A stretch of DNA of 64,000 bases from contig NKIU01000006.1 of assembly GCA_002256245.1 (NCBI GenBank), positions 1 through 64,000 on the forward strand, read 5' to 3'. Positions 7,594 to 14,796 of this stretch are shown here, piece by piece (the stretch's first letter is position 1; every line of letters begins with the position of its first letter). The translations under genes were made by a program, and so were the position numbers. The DNA is from Pseudorhodobacter sp. PARRP1. Lineage in GTDB: Bacteria > Pseudomonadota > Alphaproteobacteria > Rhodobacterales > Rhodobacteraceae. The notes under the pieces were generated by a model, which was not told where the DNA came from, searched no databases, and was given only the letters and a program-made list of their open reading frames with translations.

Positions 7594-8355
7594 TCAGTTC
7601 ATCAGCAGAACCGGCTTGGCGCGGTAGCTTTGCGGGAACAGCGCTTTCAGATCGGCCACTTTCGGCAGATCGTTGACGACGATGTAGGGATATTTCGGGT
7701 TCAGCGTCAGAAAATCCTGATGGTAGTCTTCGGCCTTGTAGAATTTGGCCTGTGGCTCGATCGTGGTGACAATCGCGCCGCCGTAAACCTTGGCCGCGTC
7801 AAGATCGGCGATATAGGCCTTGGCGATCTTGGCTTGTGCTGCGTTGGTGGGGAAAATGGCGGTGCGGTATTGCGTGCCGTGATCAGGGCCCTGGTAGTTC
7901 AGCGTGGTGGGATCGGCCACCACCGAGAAGAATATCTGCAACAGGCGGCCATAGGTCACTTTCGACGGATCATAGACGATCTTCACCGCCTCGGCATGGC
8001 CGGTGTCGCCGCCGCTGACCATGTCATAGCTGGGGTTTGCGGCAGCGCCGCCGGTGTAGCCCGATGTGGCGCTGATCACGCCATCGACGTGCTGAAACAC
8101 CCCCTGCACGCCCCAGAAGCATCCCCCGGCAAGGATCGCGGTTTGGGTGCCTGCGGTTGCGGCCTCGTCAAGGCTGGGGGCCGGGATGGCGATGCCTTCG
8201 CCGGCAAAGCTGGCGTTCATCGGCAGCATCGCAGCCCCCGCCAGCACCGCAATCAGCGCAAGGACGGCGCGACGGGCGGGGCGGTGGGCGGGGCGGTGGG
8301 CGGGGCGGTGGGCGGGGCGAGAAGTGGTGAAGATTTGAGCTATGGATTTGCGCAT
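7594..8355 (-). CDS. msrA: Exported peptide methionine (S)-S-oxide reductase MsrA
   Basis: MsrA reduces the S-epimer of methionine sulfoxide in proteins using thioredoxin-type electrons. The catalytic motif GGCFWG places the reactive Cys at residue 79, and the family blocks SGYTGG, GHAEAV and YQGPDHGTQYR follow. The N-terminal 50 residues are an export signal with an RR pair before a hydrophobic core, so the enzyme acts in the periplasm, unlike the usual cytoplasmic MsrA. The signal's n-region contains repeated HRPA units from a 12-bp tandem repeat. AAGGAA precedes the ATG. It is the last gene of the msrB / CcdA-thioredoxin / msrA operon, 44 bp after the CcdA-thioredoxin gene, which plausibly supplies its reductant. 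Confidence 0.93.
   Translation of the reverse strand: MRKSIAQIFTTSRPAHRPAHRPAHRPARRAVLALIAVLAGAAMLPMNASFAGEGIAIPAPSLDEAATAGTQTAILAGGCFWGVQGVFQHVDGVISATSGYTGGAAANPSYDMVSGGDTGHAEAVKIVYDPSKVTYGRLLQIFFSVVADPTTLNYQGPDHGTQYRTAIFPTNAAQAKIAKAYIADLDAAKVYGGAIVTTIEPQAKFYKAEDYHQDFLTLNPKYPYIVVNDLPKVADLKALFPQSYRAKPVLLMN
8269..8316 (-). repeat. 12-bp coding tandem repeat in the MsrA signal region
   Basis: GCGGTGGGCGGG (plus strand) occurs three times without change at 8281-8316, preceded by a fourth unit at 8269-8280 with two mismatches. It encodes the successive HRPA units before the hydrophobic core of the MsrA leader. The unit length preserves frame, so copy number can change n-region length and charge without killing the gene. 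Confidence 0.9.
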
Positions 8356-8399
8356 GGCGTTTCCTTTCAGGGGGTTATTTTGGAATGGGTGTGCGGCGC

Positions 8400-9719
8400 T
8401 TAGGGCGTGGCCGCATCACGCTCGGCCAGCAACTGCCGGATCACTTGTTCAGACTGGTCGTATTTGCCTTCGCCAAAGTGGTGAAAGCGCACCTGACCGT
8501 TGGCATCAATGAAGTATTGCGCGGGCCAGTAGCGGTTGTTGAATTGCCGCCAGATGGTGAAATCATTGTCCAGCGCCACCGGGAAGGTGATGCCCAGATC
8601 GGCCACCGCGGCTTTGACATTGGCGCGGTCTTTCTCGTAGGCGAATTCGGGCGAATGCACGCCGATCACCACAAAGCCCTGATCGGCATATTTCGCCGCC
8701 CAGTCTTTGACATAGGGCAGCGTGTGCAGGCAGTTGATGCAGCCGAAGGTCCAGAAGTTGACCAGCACCACCTTGCCTTTCAGATCGGCGATGCGCAACG
8801 GCTCCGAGTTCAGCCATTGCACAGCGCCCTTCAGGTCGGGCTGTGTCGGTTCGACCGGCAGGGTCAGTTTGACGCGCTCGGCCTTGATCGGGGTGAGCAG
8901 CGCGGGGGAGATATCGTTGATCGTCGCGGCCGGGGCGCTTTGCAGGATCGCGGCCTCGGGTTCGGGTTCGGATCGGGGTTCGGATTGCGGGGCGGTCACG
9001 CTGTCCAGCAGGCGCTGTTCCAGCCGCGCGGTGCTGGCATACGAGGCTTGGGCCAGAAAGCGGGTATCAGCGCCCAGACCAATCGCAACGGTTGCCACGA
9101 TCACCGCGACGCCAAAGCCACGGCGCAGCCATTCCCCGGCGTGCAGGCTGCGCTTCATCGCGTGAAACACCCGCCCTCCGACCAGCAAAGCCAACGCAAG
9201 CGAGGTGGCGGCCCCCAAGGCATAGGCCAACAAAAGCAGGCTGGTGGTCAGGTTTGCGCCGTTGATTGCGGCCCCGGTCAGGATCAAGCCCAGCAGCGGC
9301 CCGGCGCAGGGCGCCCACAGCAGGCCGACAGCCACGCCCAGAAGCGCCGAGGCTGCCACAACCGATCCACCGCCACGGCGGTTGCGATCCGCCGTGGCCG
9401 ACAGCCGCGCGCCAAGGGCGACGATGGGGCGCGAAAGCCGGCTTGCGACGGCGGGAAACAGCAAGATCGCGCCAAACCCTGCCATCACCACAAGGGCTGC
9501 GTTGCGGCCATATTGGTTTGCCGTCACCGCCCATGCGCCGCCCACCGCCGCAAGCGAGGCAACGGCGGCAAAGGTTGCGGCCATGCCCACCAGCATCGGC
9601 AGGGTGCTTTTGACAAAGGGCTGCCCGGCGCGCGCGAACACGAAGGGCAACATCGGCAGGATGCAGGGGCTGGCGATGGTCAGCATCCCACCGGCAAAGG
9701 CCAGAAGAAACAGAAGCAT
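8400..9719 (-). CDS. CcdA-like transmembrane thiol transporter fused to a periplasmic thioredoxin domain
   Basis: A 439-residue fusion with the DipZ-type layout. The N-terminal membrane part carries SPCILPMLPFVFARAG (about 16) and WAPCAGPLLG, the paired Cys-Pro motifs of CcdA/DsbD that relay electrons across the membrane. After a Pro/Glu-rich linker (about 270-300), the C-terminal TlpA-like thioredoxin has WTFGCINCLHTLPY, with a CINC active site. It should draw electrons from cytoplasmic thioredoxin and deliver them to periplasmic proteins. It lies between msrB and msrA on the same strand, so those enzymes are the likely clients. The start at 9719 follows AAGGAT; the longer frame (48 more residues) has no membrane character. 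Confidence 0.88.
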   Translation of the reverse strand: MLLFLLAFAGGMLTIASPCILPMLPFVFARAGQPFVKSTLPMLVGMAATFAAVASLAAVGGAWAVTANQYGRNAALVVMAGFGAILLFPAVASRLSRPIVALGARLSATADRNRRGGGSVVAASALLGVAVGLLWAPCAGPLLGLILTGAAINGANLTTSLLLLAYALGAATSLALALLVGGRVFHAMKRSLHAGEWLRRGFGVAVIVATVAIGLGADTRFLAQASYASTARLEQRLLDSVTAPQSEPRSEPEPEAAILQSAPAATINDISPALLTPIKAERVKLTLPVEPTQPDLKGAVQWLNSEPLRIADLKGKVVLVNFWTFGCINCLHTLPYVKDWAAKYADQGFVVIGVHSPEFAYEKDRANVKAAVADLGITFPVALDNDFTIWRQFNNRYWPAQYFIDANGQVRFHHFGEGKYDQSEQVIRQLLAERDAATP

Positions 9720-9754
9720 GATGTGATCCTTGGGCGAAAAGGGGGGGGATGGCT

Positions 9755-10240
9755 TCAGGCGGCGTGGAAGGTCATCGCGACACCGTCCATGCAATAGCGC
9801 AGACCGGTCGGCTGCGGGCCGTCGGTGAACACATGGCCCAGATGGCCGCCGCACCGGCTGCAATGCACTTCGGTGCGGACCTCGGACAATTTGGTGTCGG
9901 TGGTGGTGCCGACCGCGCCCTTCAACGGTTGCCAGAAGCTGGGCCAGCCGGTGCCGCTGTCAAACTTGGTGTCCGAGGAATACAGCGGCAGATCGCAGCC
10001 TGCGCAGGCAAAGATGCCCTTGCGGTGTTCGTCCAGCAAAGGGCTGGTGAAAGCGCGCTCGGTGCCTTGCTGGCGCAGCACCTGATACTGGGCGGGCGTC
10101 AGCATCGCGCGCCACTCGGCATCGGTGTGGGTGACGGCAAAGCTTTCGCCAGCCTGCGCAAAGCTGCCCGCCAGCCCAAAGCGCAGGGCAGTCGTGCCAA
10201 GGATAAGGCTGGTCAGAACGGAACGGCGCGATGGGTGCAT
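9755..10240 (-). CDS. msrB: Exported peptide methionine (R)-S-oxide reductase MsrB
   Basis: A 161-residue MsrB that reduces the R-epimer of methionine sulfoxide. SRRSVLTSLILG (4-15) is a twin-arginine leader, so it folds, with its zinc, before export. The zinc-binding pairs CAGC and CSRCGG, the substrate block SGTGWPSFW and the catalytic Cys in GLRYCMDG (usually RYCINS or RYCVNS) are all present. AGGAG precedes the ATG. It is the first gene of the operon that continues with the CcdA-thioredoxin fusion 35 bp downstream and msrA. It is divergent from the ECF sigma gene. A TAACC element on the minus strand near 10290 is a possible -35, but a matching -10 is poor. Confidence 0.94.
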   Translation of the reverse strand: MHPSRRSVLTSLILGTTALRFGLAGSFAQAGESFAVTHTDAEWRAMLTPAQYQVLRQQGTERAFTSPLLDEHRKGIFACAGCDLPLYSSDTKFDSGTGWPSFWQPLKGAVGTTTDTKLSEVRTEVHCSRCGGHLGHVFTDGPQPTGLRYCMDGVAMTFHAA

Positions 10241-10487
10241 GATCGTCTCCTGTTGTGGTGGCCGGGGCCGCGTTGCGGTGCGGGGGCCGGGTTATTGTGC
10301 TGTGGGCAGCGGGCGACATCGCAGCCGCCGCCCGTGCCGATTGCCGATCAGTGTTTGGCTCTCGGGGTGTCCATTCGCCCGGACGGCGGCGCTGTTACGT
10401 GGCTCACGCTTTGGTGTTCACAGATTGCGCGGCGATGGGGTAATGCGGAATAATCAGCCGTTGCTTGTAACAATCCGCAGCTTGCCT

Positions 10488-10513
10488 GTAACAAACCACC
10501 TGTGCCGCCCGAA
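10488..10513 (+). promoter_or_regulatory. Candidate ECF-type promoter of the sigma gene (GTAACA-N16-CGAA)
   Basis: GTAACA (10488-10493) and CGAA (10510-10513) are separated by exactly 16 bases. This resembles the GTAAC…N16…CGAA pattern I recall for the Caulobacter SigF group. A second TGTAACA lies 22 bp upstream (from 10467) without a good -10. If used, this promoter would start only about 6 bases before the ATG at 10526, making the message nearly leaderless; that is a point against it. Confidence 0.4.
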
Positions 10514-10525
10514 AGGACTGAAGGA

Positions 10526-11083
10526 ATGCAACGGACCGAAGATCCTTTGGCCACGTTGCTGAGCGCGGCAAATGCAGGTGACCGGCAGGCCTACGCCCGG
10601 TTTCTGCACGCCGTCACGCCGATTGTCCGGGGAATCGTGCGCGCACGCGGCGGCAGATTTCCCCCTGATCAACACGAGGATATTGTGCAGGACGTTTTGC
10701 TTGGGCTTCATCTGAAGCGGCACACATGGGACGAAGCCCATCCGCTGCGGCCATGGCTTTATGCGATCACGCGCTACAAGGTGATCGACGCTTACCGCAA
10801 ACGCGGCGTGGCGGTGCATGTGCCGATTGAAGATTACAGCGACGTTCTGCCCGCAGAGGCGCAGGCCGATCCGCTGACGTTGCGCGACGACCGCGCCGAG
10901 GTTGATCAGTTGTTGGCCCAGTTGGACCCGCGCGCAGCCGAGGTGGTGCGTGCCGTGGCGCTGCGCGACGAGCCGCAGGCCGAGGTCAGCGCAAGGTTGC
11001 AGATCAGCCCGGCCAATCTGCGCGTCACCCTGCACCGCGCGCTGAAGCGGATGGCAGACCTTGGCCGCAAGGATCAGCCCTGA
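10526..11083 (+). CDS. ECF RNA polymerase sigma factor, SigF-like
   Basis: A 185-residue sigma-70 family factor with only regions 2 and 4. HEDIVQDVLLGLH and HPLRPWLYAITRYKVIDAYRK are sigma-2 blocks, and LDPRAAEVVRAVAL…EVSARLQISPANLRVTLHRA is the sigma-4 helix-turn-helix. AAAGGA lies 8 bases before the ATG at 10526; an in-frame ATG 24 bases earlier overlaps the promoter-like site. The stop overlaps the start of the DUF1109 gene (TGATG), as expected for a co-translated sigma/anti-sigma pair. In Caulobacter the sigma paired with NrsF (SigF) has been reported to control msrA under oxidative stress. Here the msr operon is divergent and adjacent, which supports the same role. Confidence 0.87.
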   Translation: MQRTEDPLATLLSAANAGDRQAYARFLHAVTPIVRGIVRARGGRFPPDQHEDIVQDVLLGLHLKRHTWDEAHPLRPWLYAITRYKVIDAYRKRGVAVHVPIEDYSDVLPAEAQADPLTLRDDRAEVDQLLAQLDPRAAEVVRAVALRDEPQAEVSARLQISPANLRVTLHRALKRMADLGRKDQP

Positions 11084-11718
11084 TGCACACCGATGATCTG
11101 ATTGCCCGCCTTGCCGCGCAGCCCGCACCAAAGCCGCTGAGCCGCCCGCGTCTTGGCGGCGCGATGGCGCTGTCGATGCTGGCCCCTGTCGCGGTGTTTT
11201 TGCTGGTGCTTGGCACCCGTCACAATCTGGTTGCGGCGTGGTCGAACCCGGTGGTGCCGTTCAAGACGCTGCTGCCGCTGCTGACCTGTGGGCTGTCGCT
11301 GGCGCTGGTGCTGCGTCTGATCCGCCCCGAGGCACGCGTCGGCGCGGCGGTGTGGGCCTATGCCTTGCCGCTGGTCGCAGCCCTTGCGCTGTGGGTCGCA
11401 GCCTTTGCGCAGCGCCCCCCCGCCGCGCGTTTTGCCGAGGTGGGGGTGTTTTCGCTGGCGGAATGTCTGGGGTCGATCCTGGTGCTGGCGGTGGTGCCGG
11501 TGGTTGTGATGCTGCGGATGGCCCGGCGGGGGGCGACGACTGCCCCCACCCTCTCCGCCGCGCTGATCGGGTTGACGGCGGCAAGCGGCGTTGCTGCCGG
11601 GTATTCGCTGTTTTGCAGCCGCGACAATCCGTTGTTTTTTGTCACATGGTATGGTGCGGCGATCCTGATTGTCACCGGGGTCAGCGCGCTGGCGGGGCGT
11701 CGTCTGCTGCGTTGGTAG
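11083..11718 (+). CDS. nrsF: NrsF-type (DUF1109) membrane anti-sigma factor
   Basis: A 211-residue protein with a short cytoplasmic N-terminus (HTDDLIARLAAQPAP) and six hydrophobic segments, the layout of DUF1109/NrsF anti-sigma factors that hold their ECF sigma at the membrane until an envelope signal arrives. The ATG overlaps the sigma gene's stop by one base. Cysteines are present near the membrane segments (LLTCGLS, LAECLG, LFCSRD); two Cys are functionally important in Caulobacter NrsF, but I cannot align them residue for residue. Its 3' end overlaps the convergent flavin-fold gene by 38 bp. Confidence 0.83.
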   Translation: MHTDDLIARLAAQPAPKPLSRPRLGGAMALSMLAPVAVFLLVLGTRHNLVAAWSNPVVPFKTLLPLLTCGLSLALVLRLIRPEARVGAAVWAYALPLVAALALWVAAFAQRPPAARFAEVGVFSLAECLGSILVLAVVPVVVMLRMARRGATTAPTLSAALIGLTAASGVAAGYSLFCSRDNPLFFVTWYGAAILIVTGVSALAGRRLLRW

Positions 11719-12328
11719 CGCCCGCCTGTGACGCATGTAGCGCCGCAAGCTGTGCCTGAAGCGCCGCGATGGTGGCATCTTTGGCGGCAAGGGCTTGCGT
11801 GACATCGGCTGCTTCAAACCGCTGCGGAATGTGCTGCGGGCAGTTGGTATCCCAAGCCGCGACCTTGAACAGGATCACCTGTTCGGGGCGCGCGCGATAG
11901 CCTTCGGGCATCAGGGCGGCCACCAGATCGGCATCGCCCTCGACAACCTGTGCGGTGCCCCAGATCTTGATGCGACGGCGCTGCGCGTAATCCATCAGGA
12001 ACAACTGCGCGCGTGGGTTTTCCGACAGGTTGCCCGTGGTGATGTATTGCCGGTTGCCGCTGTAATCGACAAAGCCGATCGTGTGCGAATCCAGCACCCG
12101 CAAAAACCCTGCCGGCCCCCCCCTGTGCTGGATGTAGGGCTGCCCGCTTGCACTGGCCGTCGCCAGAAAAACGCTGGTCTGGGCTGCGATAAACCCTTGC
12201 AGGGCTTCGGTGATGTCGCTTTGCCATGCGCCATCAGCCTCTTGTTGCGCATAGGCCCGGCGCGAGCCTTTGCGCGATTGCGCCGCCTTGACCGCCGGTG
12301 AAAACGCGATGTCACTGGAATATTCCAT
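11681..12328 (-). CDS. Pyridoxamine 5'-phosphate oxidase-fold flavoprotein
   Basis: A 215-residue protein of the FMN-binding split-barrel (PPOX) superfamily. TSVFLATASASGQPYIQHRG (about 52-71) and LRVLDSHTIGFVDYSGNRQY are typical strands, and GNLSENPRAQLFLMDYAQRR is the FMN-contact region. The last 45 residues form a short Ala/Gln-rich coiled coil (ALAAKDATIAALQAQLAAL), which is unusual for the fold. It is probably a flavin reductase or general-stress-type protein; the substrate is unknown. It is convergent with nrsF and overlaps it by 38 bp. The NTF2-like gene ends 14 bp upstream of its start on the same strand, so the two are probably co-transcribed. Confidence 0.82.
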   Translation of the reverse strand: MEYSSDIAFSPAVKAAQSRKGSRRAYAQQEADGAWQSDITEALQGFIAAQTSVFLATASASGQPYIQHRGGPAGFLRVLDSHTIGFVDYSGNRQYITTGNLSENPRAQLFLMDYAQRRRIKIWGTAQVVEGDADLVAALMPEGYRARPEQVILFKVAAWDTNCPQHIPQRFEAADVTQALAAKDATIAALQAQLAALHASQAGATNAADDAPPAR

Positions 12329-12342
12329 CGGCCACCCCCCCG

Positions 12343-12807
12343 TTACAGGCCAAGGTCGCCAAGGCCGGGGTGATCATCCGGTCTGCGCCCCAGCGGCCAG
12401 TGAAATTTGCGCGCGCTTTCGGCGATGGGCAGATCGTTGATGCTGGCATGGCGCTGCTGCATCAGGCCACTCGCATCGAATTGCCAGTTTTCGTTGCCAT
12501 AGCTGCGAAACCACGCGCCATCCGCGTTGCGCCATTCATAGGCAAAGCGCACCGCAATGCGGTTATCCAGCGTGGCCCAGACCTCTTTGATCAGGCGGTA
12601 ATCCAACTCGCGCTGCCACTTGGCCGTCAGAAAGCTAACGATCTCGGCGCGGCCGGTCAGAAATTCGGCGCGGTTGCGCCAGCGGCTGTCCTCGCTATAG
12701 GCCAGCGCCACGCGGGCGGGGTCGCGCGAGTTCCACGCATCTTCGGCCATGCGGGCCTTTTGCATGGCGGTTTCGCGGGTGAATGGCGGCAGGGGTGGAC
12801 GCGACAT
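12343..12807 (-). CDS. NTF2-like (DUF1348) family protein
   Basis: A 154-residue protein of the SnoaL/NTF2-like fold, DUF1348 group. [42 protein letters not shown] and [20 protein letters not shown] are the conserved blocks. The biochemical role of this group is not established. GGAGG stands five bases before the second of two adjacent ATGs (12807), which was preferred over 12810. It sits between the AhpD-like and PPOX genes, all on the minus strand, a grouping common in small stress or detoxification operons. Confidence 0.83.
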   Translation of the reverse strand: MSRPPLPPFTRETAMQKARMAEDAWNSRDPARVALAYSEDSRWRNRAEFLTGRAEIVSFLTAKWQRELDYRLIKEVWATLDNRIAVRFAYEWRNADGAWFRSYGNENWQFDASGLMQQRHASINDLPIAESARKFHWPLGRRPDDHPGLGDLGL

Positions 12808-12878
12808 CATATCCTCCGGGATGGCGCGCCGCCCGGATTGGGCGGCGCTGGGTGGGGGGCGCTGGGGGGGGGGCCAGA

Positions 12879-13427
12879 TCAGGCGGCAAGGGCCTTGGCT
12901 GCGGGGAAATCAATCACGGTCTGTGCGACCTCGTTGATGTAGTTCGTCCAGGTGTTCAGCGCGACATGCAGCACGATTTCAACCACTTGGCCATCGTCGT
13001 AGCCCGCAAGCTTCACCGCGCGCAGGTCTTCGTCGCTGACATGGCCGCGCGCCTTGGTCACAAGCGCGGCAAAGCGCACCGCTGCGTCGGCCTTGGGATC
13101 GTTGGAGTGGCCCATCCGGTTGGCATGGATTTCTGCGTCATCCAGCTTGGCAAGGTTCTTGGCCATGAAGCTGTGCGCCGACAGGCAATAGTTGCAACCG
13201 TTGATCTCGGCCACGGCCAAAGCGATGCGTTCCCGCGTGGCGGCAGGCAGGCTGCCCTTGCCCAAAGCGCCCGACAGCCCAAGGTAGCCCTCAAGCGCTG
13301 CCGGGCTGTTGGCCACGGTGCGGAACAGGTTCGGCACGCTGCCGATCTGCTTTTTCACGGCCTCCAGCAGGGGCTGTGCGGCAAGGGGTGCGTCGGCGAT
13401 GGTGGCGGGGGTGGCGATACGGGTCAT
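12879..13427 (-). CDS. AhpD-like carboxymuconolactone decarboxylase family protein
   Basis: A 182-residue AhpD-fold protein. [20 protein letters not shown] contains the CxxC-x3-H redox motif of alkylhydroperoxidase-like members, and [15 protein letters not shown] is the usual peroxidase-related opening. It likely has thiol-dependent peroxidase activity or handles reactive organic compounds. AAGGAG directly abuts the first ATG (13433) but lies six bases from the second (13427), so the latter was chosen. It is divergent from a LysR regulator across a near-palindrome and is followed 71 bp downstream by the NTF2-like gene. Confidence 0.9.
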   Translation of the reverse strand: MTRIATPATIADAPLAAQPLLEAVKKQIGSVPNLFRTVANSPAALEGYLGLSGALGKGSLPAATRERIALAVAEINGCNYCLSAHSFMAKNLAKLDDAEIHANRMGHSNDPKADAAVRFAALVTKARGHVSDEDLRAVKLAGYDDGQVVEIVLHVALNTWTNYINEVAQTVIDFPAAKALAA

Positions 13428-13490
13428 TGTCATCTCCTTTTGTGAACCGGGCCGGATTGGCCCGCTGCAAGGAAACTACGGCCTTTCCAT

Positions 13491-13511
13491 ATTGCGGAAT
13501 ATCCGGCAAAT
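13491..13511. promoter_or_regulatory. LysR operator candidate (imperfect inverted repeat)
   Basis: ATTGCGGA-ATA-TCCGGCAAAT is an imperfect inverted repeat (ATT(T)GC(C)GGA arms around a 3-bp centre) in the 121-bp spacer between the AhpD-like gene and the divergent LysR gene. LysR proteins bind such T-N11-A sites between themselves and the gene they control. Assigned by position and symmetry only. Confidence 0.45.
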
Positions 13512-13548
13512 TCGGTGAATGTATTTCCATTTATCGGAAGGAAGCGCG

Positions 13549-14454
13549 ATGGACCGGCTGGACGCGATGCAGGTGCTGACGCAGGTGGTTGCGCAGGGCA
13601 ATCTTTCGGCGGCGGGGCGCAAATTGGGCGTGCCGCTGACCACGATCAGCCGCAAGATATCCGATCTTGAAAGCCATCTGGGCGCGCGGCTGTTGCAACG
13701 CTCGAACCGCAGCGTGACCCTGACCGAGGCCGGGCAGGCCTATCTGGACGCCTGCAAGCGCATCCTGCGCGATGTGGCCGAGGCCGAGCTTGCGGCGCGG
13801 GGCCAGTTCACCAAAGCGCGCGGCGAGTTGACGCTGACCGCGCCGGTGGTGTTTGGCCGCCTGCATGTGCTGCCGGTGGTGGCGGCATTCCTGAACGCCT
13901 ACCCCGAGATTGACATCCGCCTGACGCTTGCCGACCGGCTGCTGCATCTGCACGATGATCACGTCGATGCCGCCATCCGCATCGGCGCGCTGCCCGACAG
14001 CCGTATGCGGGCGATGGGCGTGGGCAGCGTGCAGCGGCTGGTCTGCGCAAGCCCCGAATATCTGGCCGAAACGAACGCGCCGCTTGCGCCCGATGATCTG
14101 GCCCACCACCGCTGCATCACCTTCAGCGGGCTGGGCAGCGCCGAGCGTTGGGCGTTTCAGTCGGGCGGCAGCGAGCGGTTTGTGGCGGTGCGCTCGCGGC
14201 TGTCGGTCAACACCGCCGAGGCCGCGATTGATGCGGCGGCCTCGGGTTTGGGTGTGACGCAGGTGCTGTCCTATCAGATCGCAGCGCGCCGCAGCGCCGG
14301 GCAGTTGCAAACCGTGCTGGACGCCTTCGCGCCGCCCGCCGTGCCGGTCAGCCTGATCTACGACGCACAGGGCGCTTTGCCGTTGAAACTGCGGGCTTTT
14401 CTGGATTTCGCAGCCCCGCGCATCAAACAGCGGATGTTGGCGCAGGCCAGCTAG
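13549..14454 (+). CDS. LysR family transcriptional regulator
   Basis: A 301-residue LysR regulator of the large group related to DmlR/AaeR. MDRLDAMQVLTQVVAQGNLS and then GVPLTTISRKISDLESHLGA form the N-terminal winged helix, and the substrate-binding domain includes HDDHVDAAIRIGALPDSRM. GGAAGGA lies seven bases before the ATG at 13549; an upstream in-frame ATG in the operator region is less likely. It is divergent from the AhpD-like gene, the probable target, and uses the inverted repeat between them. The inducer is unknown. Confidence 0.9.
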   Translation: MDRLDAMQVLTQVVAQGNLSAAGRKLGVPLTTISRKISDLESHLGARLLQRSNRSVTLTEAGQAYLDACKRILRDVAEAELAARGQFTKARGELTLTAPVVFGRLHVLPVVAAFLNAYPEIDIRLTLADRLLHLHDDHVDAAIRIGALPDSRMRAMGVGSVQRLVCASPEYLAETNAPLAPDDLAHHRCITFSGLGSAERWAFQSGGSERFVAVRSRLSVNTAEAAIDAAASGLGVTQVLSYQIAARRSAGQLQTVLDAFAPPAVPVSLIYDAQGALPLKLRAFLDFAAPRIKQRMLAQAS

Positions 14455-14567
14455 GCCCTGCCCAAATAGCCGCAAGGCTTGCAGGCACCGCCACCCGTTG
14501 CAGGCATGGCCAAGCATCGGAACGCGGGCAGGTGCACGCGAAAGCGTCGGCAAAGTTTCATCCGGTG

Positions 14568-14592
14568 GGAACGGTTTTCTCGCGCCCGAGTT
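14568..14592 (+). promoter_or_regulatory. GGAAC-N16-AGTT promoter-like site upstream of the glucan synthase operon
   Basis: GGAAC (14568-14572) and AGTT (14589-14592) are 16 bases apart and 36 bases upstream of the first ATG of the small gene/cyclic glucan synthase pair. This is one mismatch from the GGAAC-N16/17-CGTT promoter of the alphaproteobacterial general stress sigma EcfG. The short motif can occur by chance and no EcfG gene is in the window. Confidence 0.35.
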
Positions 14593-14628
14593 GTAAAGGC
14601 ATAGATGCCGTTAGCTTGGGGGAAGCCG

Positions 14629-14796
14629 ATGAACTGGGACCAGATCGAAGTCAAATGGGCCGCAATGGCGCGCCGGGTGCGCTCTGATTTGCCGCAAAAC
14701 GTCACCGCCACGTCCGAGCAAAAGCCAGCCGCCGCAACGCCGCGCGCGGTGTCTGAACAGGCGCGGGTTGAGGTTTCTGTGGTGCGTGCCGGGTGA
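14629..14796 (+). CDS. Small conserved protein coupled to the cyclic glucan synthase gene
   Basis: A 55-residue protein opening MNWDQIEVKWAAMARRVRSD, followed by a Pro/Ala/Thr-rich tail. GGGGGAAG lies three bases upstream of the ATG at 14629, a strong ribosome site. The stop overlaps the GTG start of the glucan synthase gene by four bases (GTGA), so it is almost certainly expressed with it. The opening motif seems familiar from small Rhodobacterales proteins, but no function is known to me. It has no membrane segment or signal. It could act as a translational coupler or a small partner of the synthase; neither can be shown from the sequence. Confidence 0.7.
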   Translation: MNWDQIEVKWAAMARRVRSDLPQNVTATSEQKPAAATPRAVSEQARVEVSVVRAG

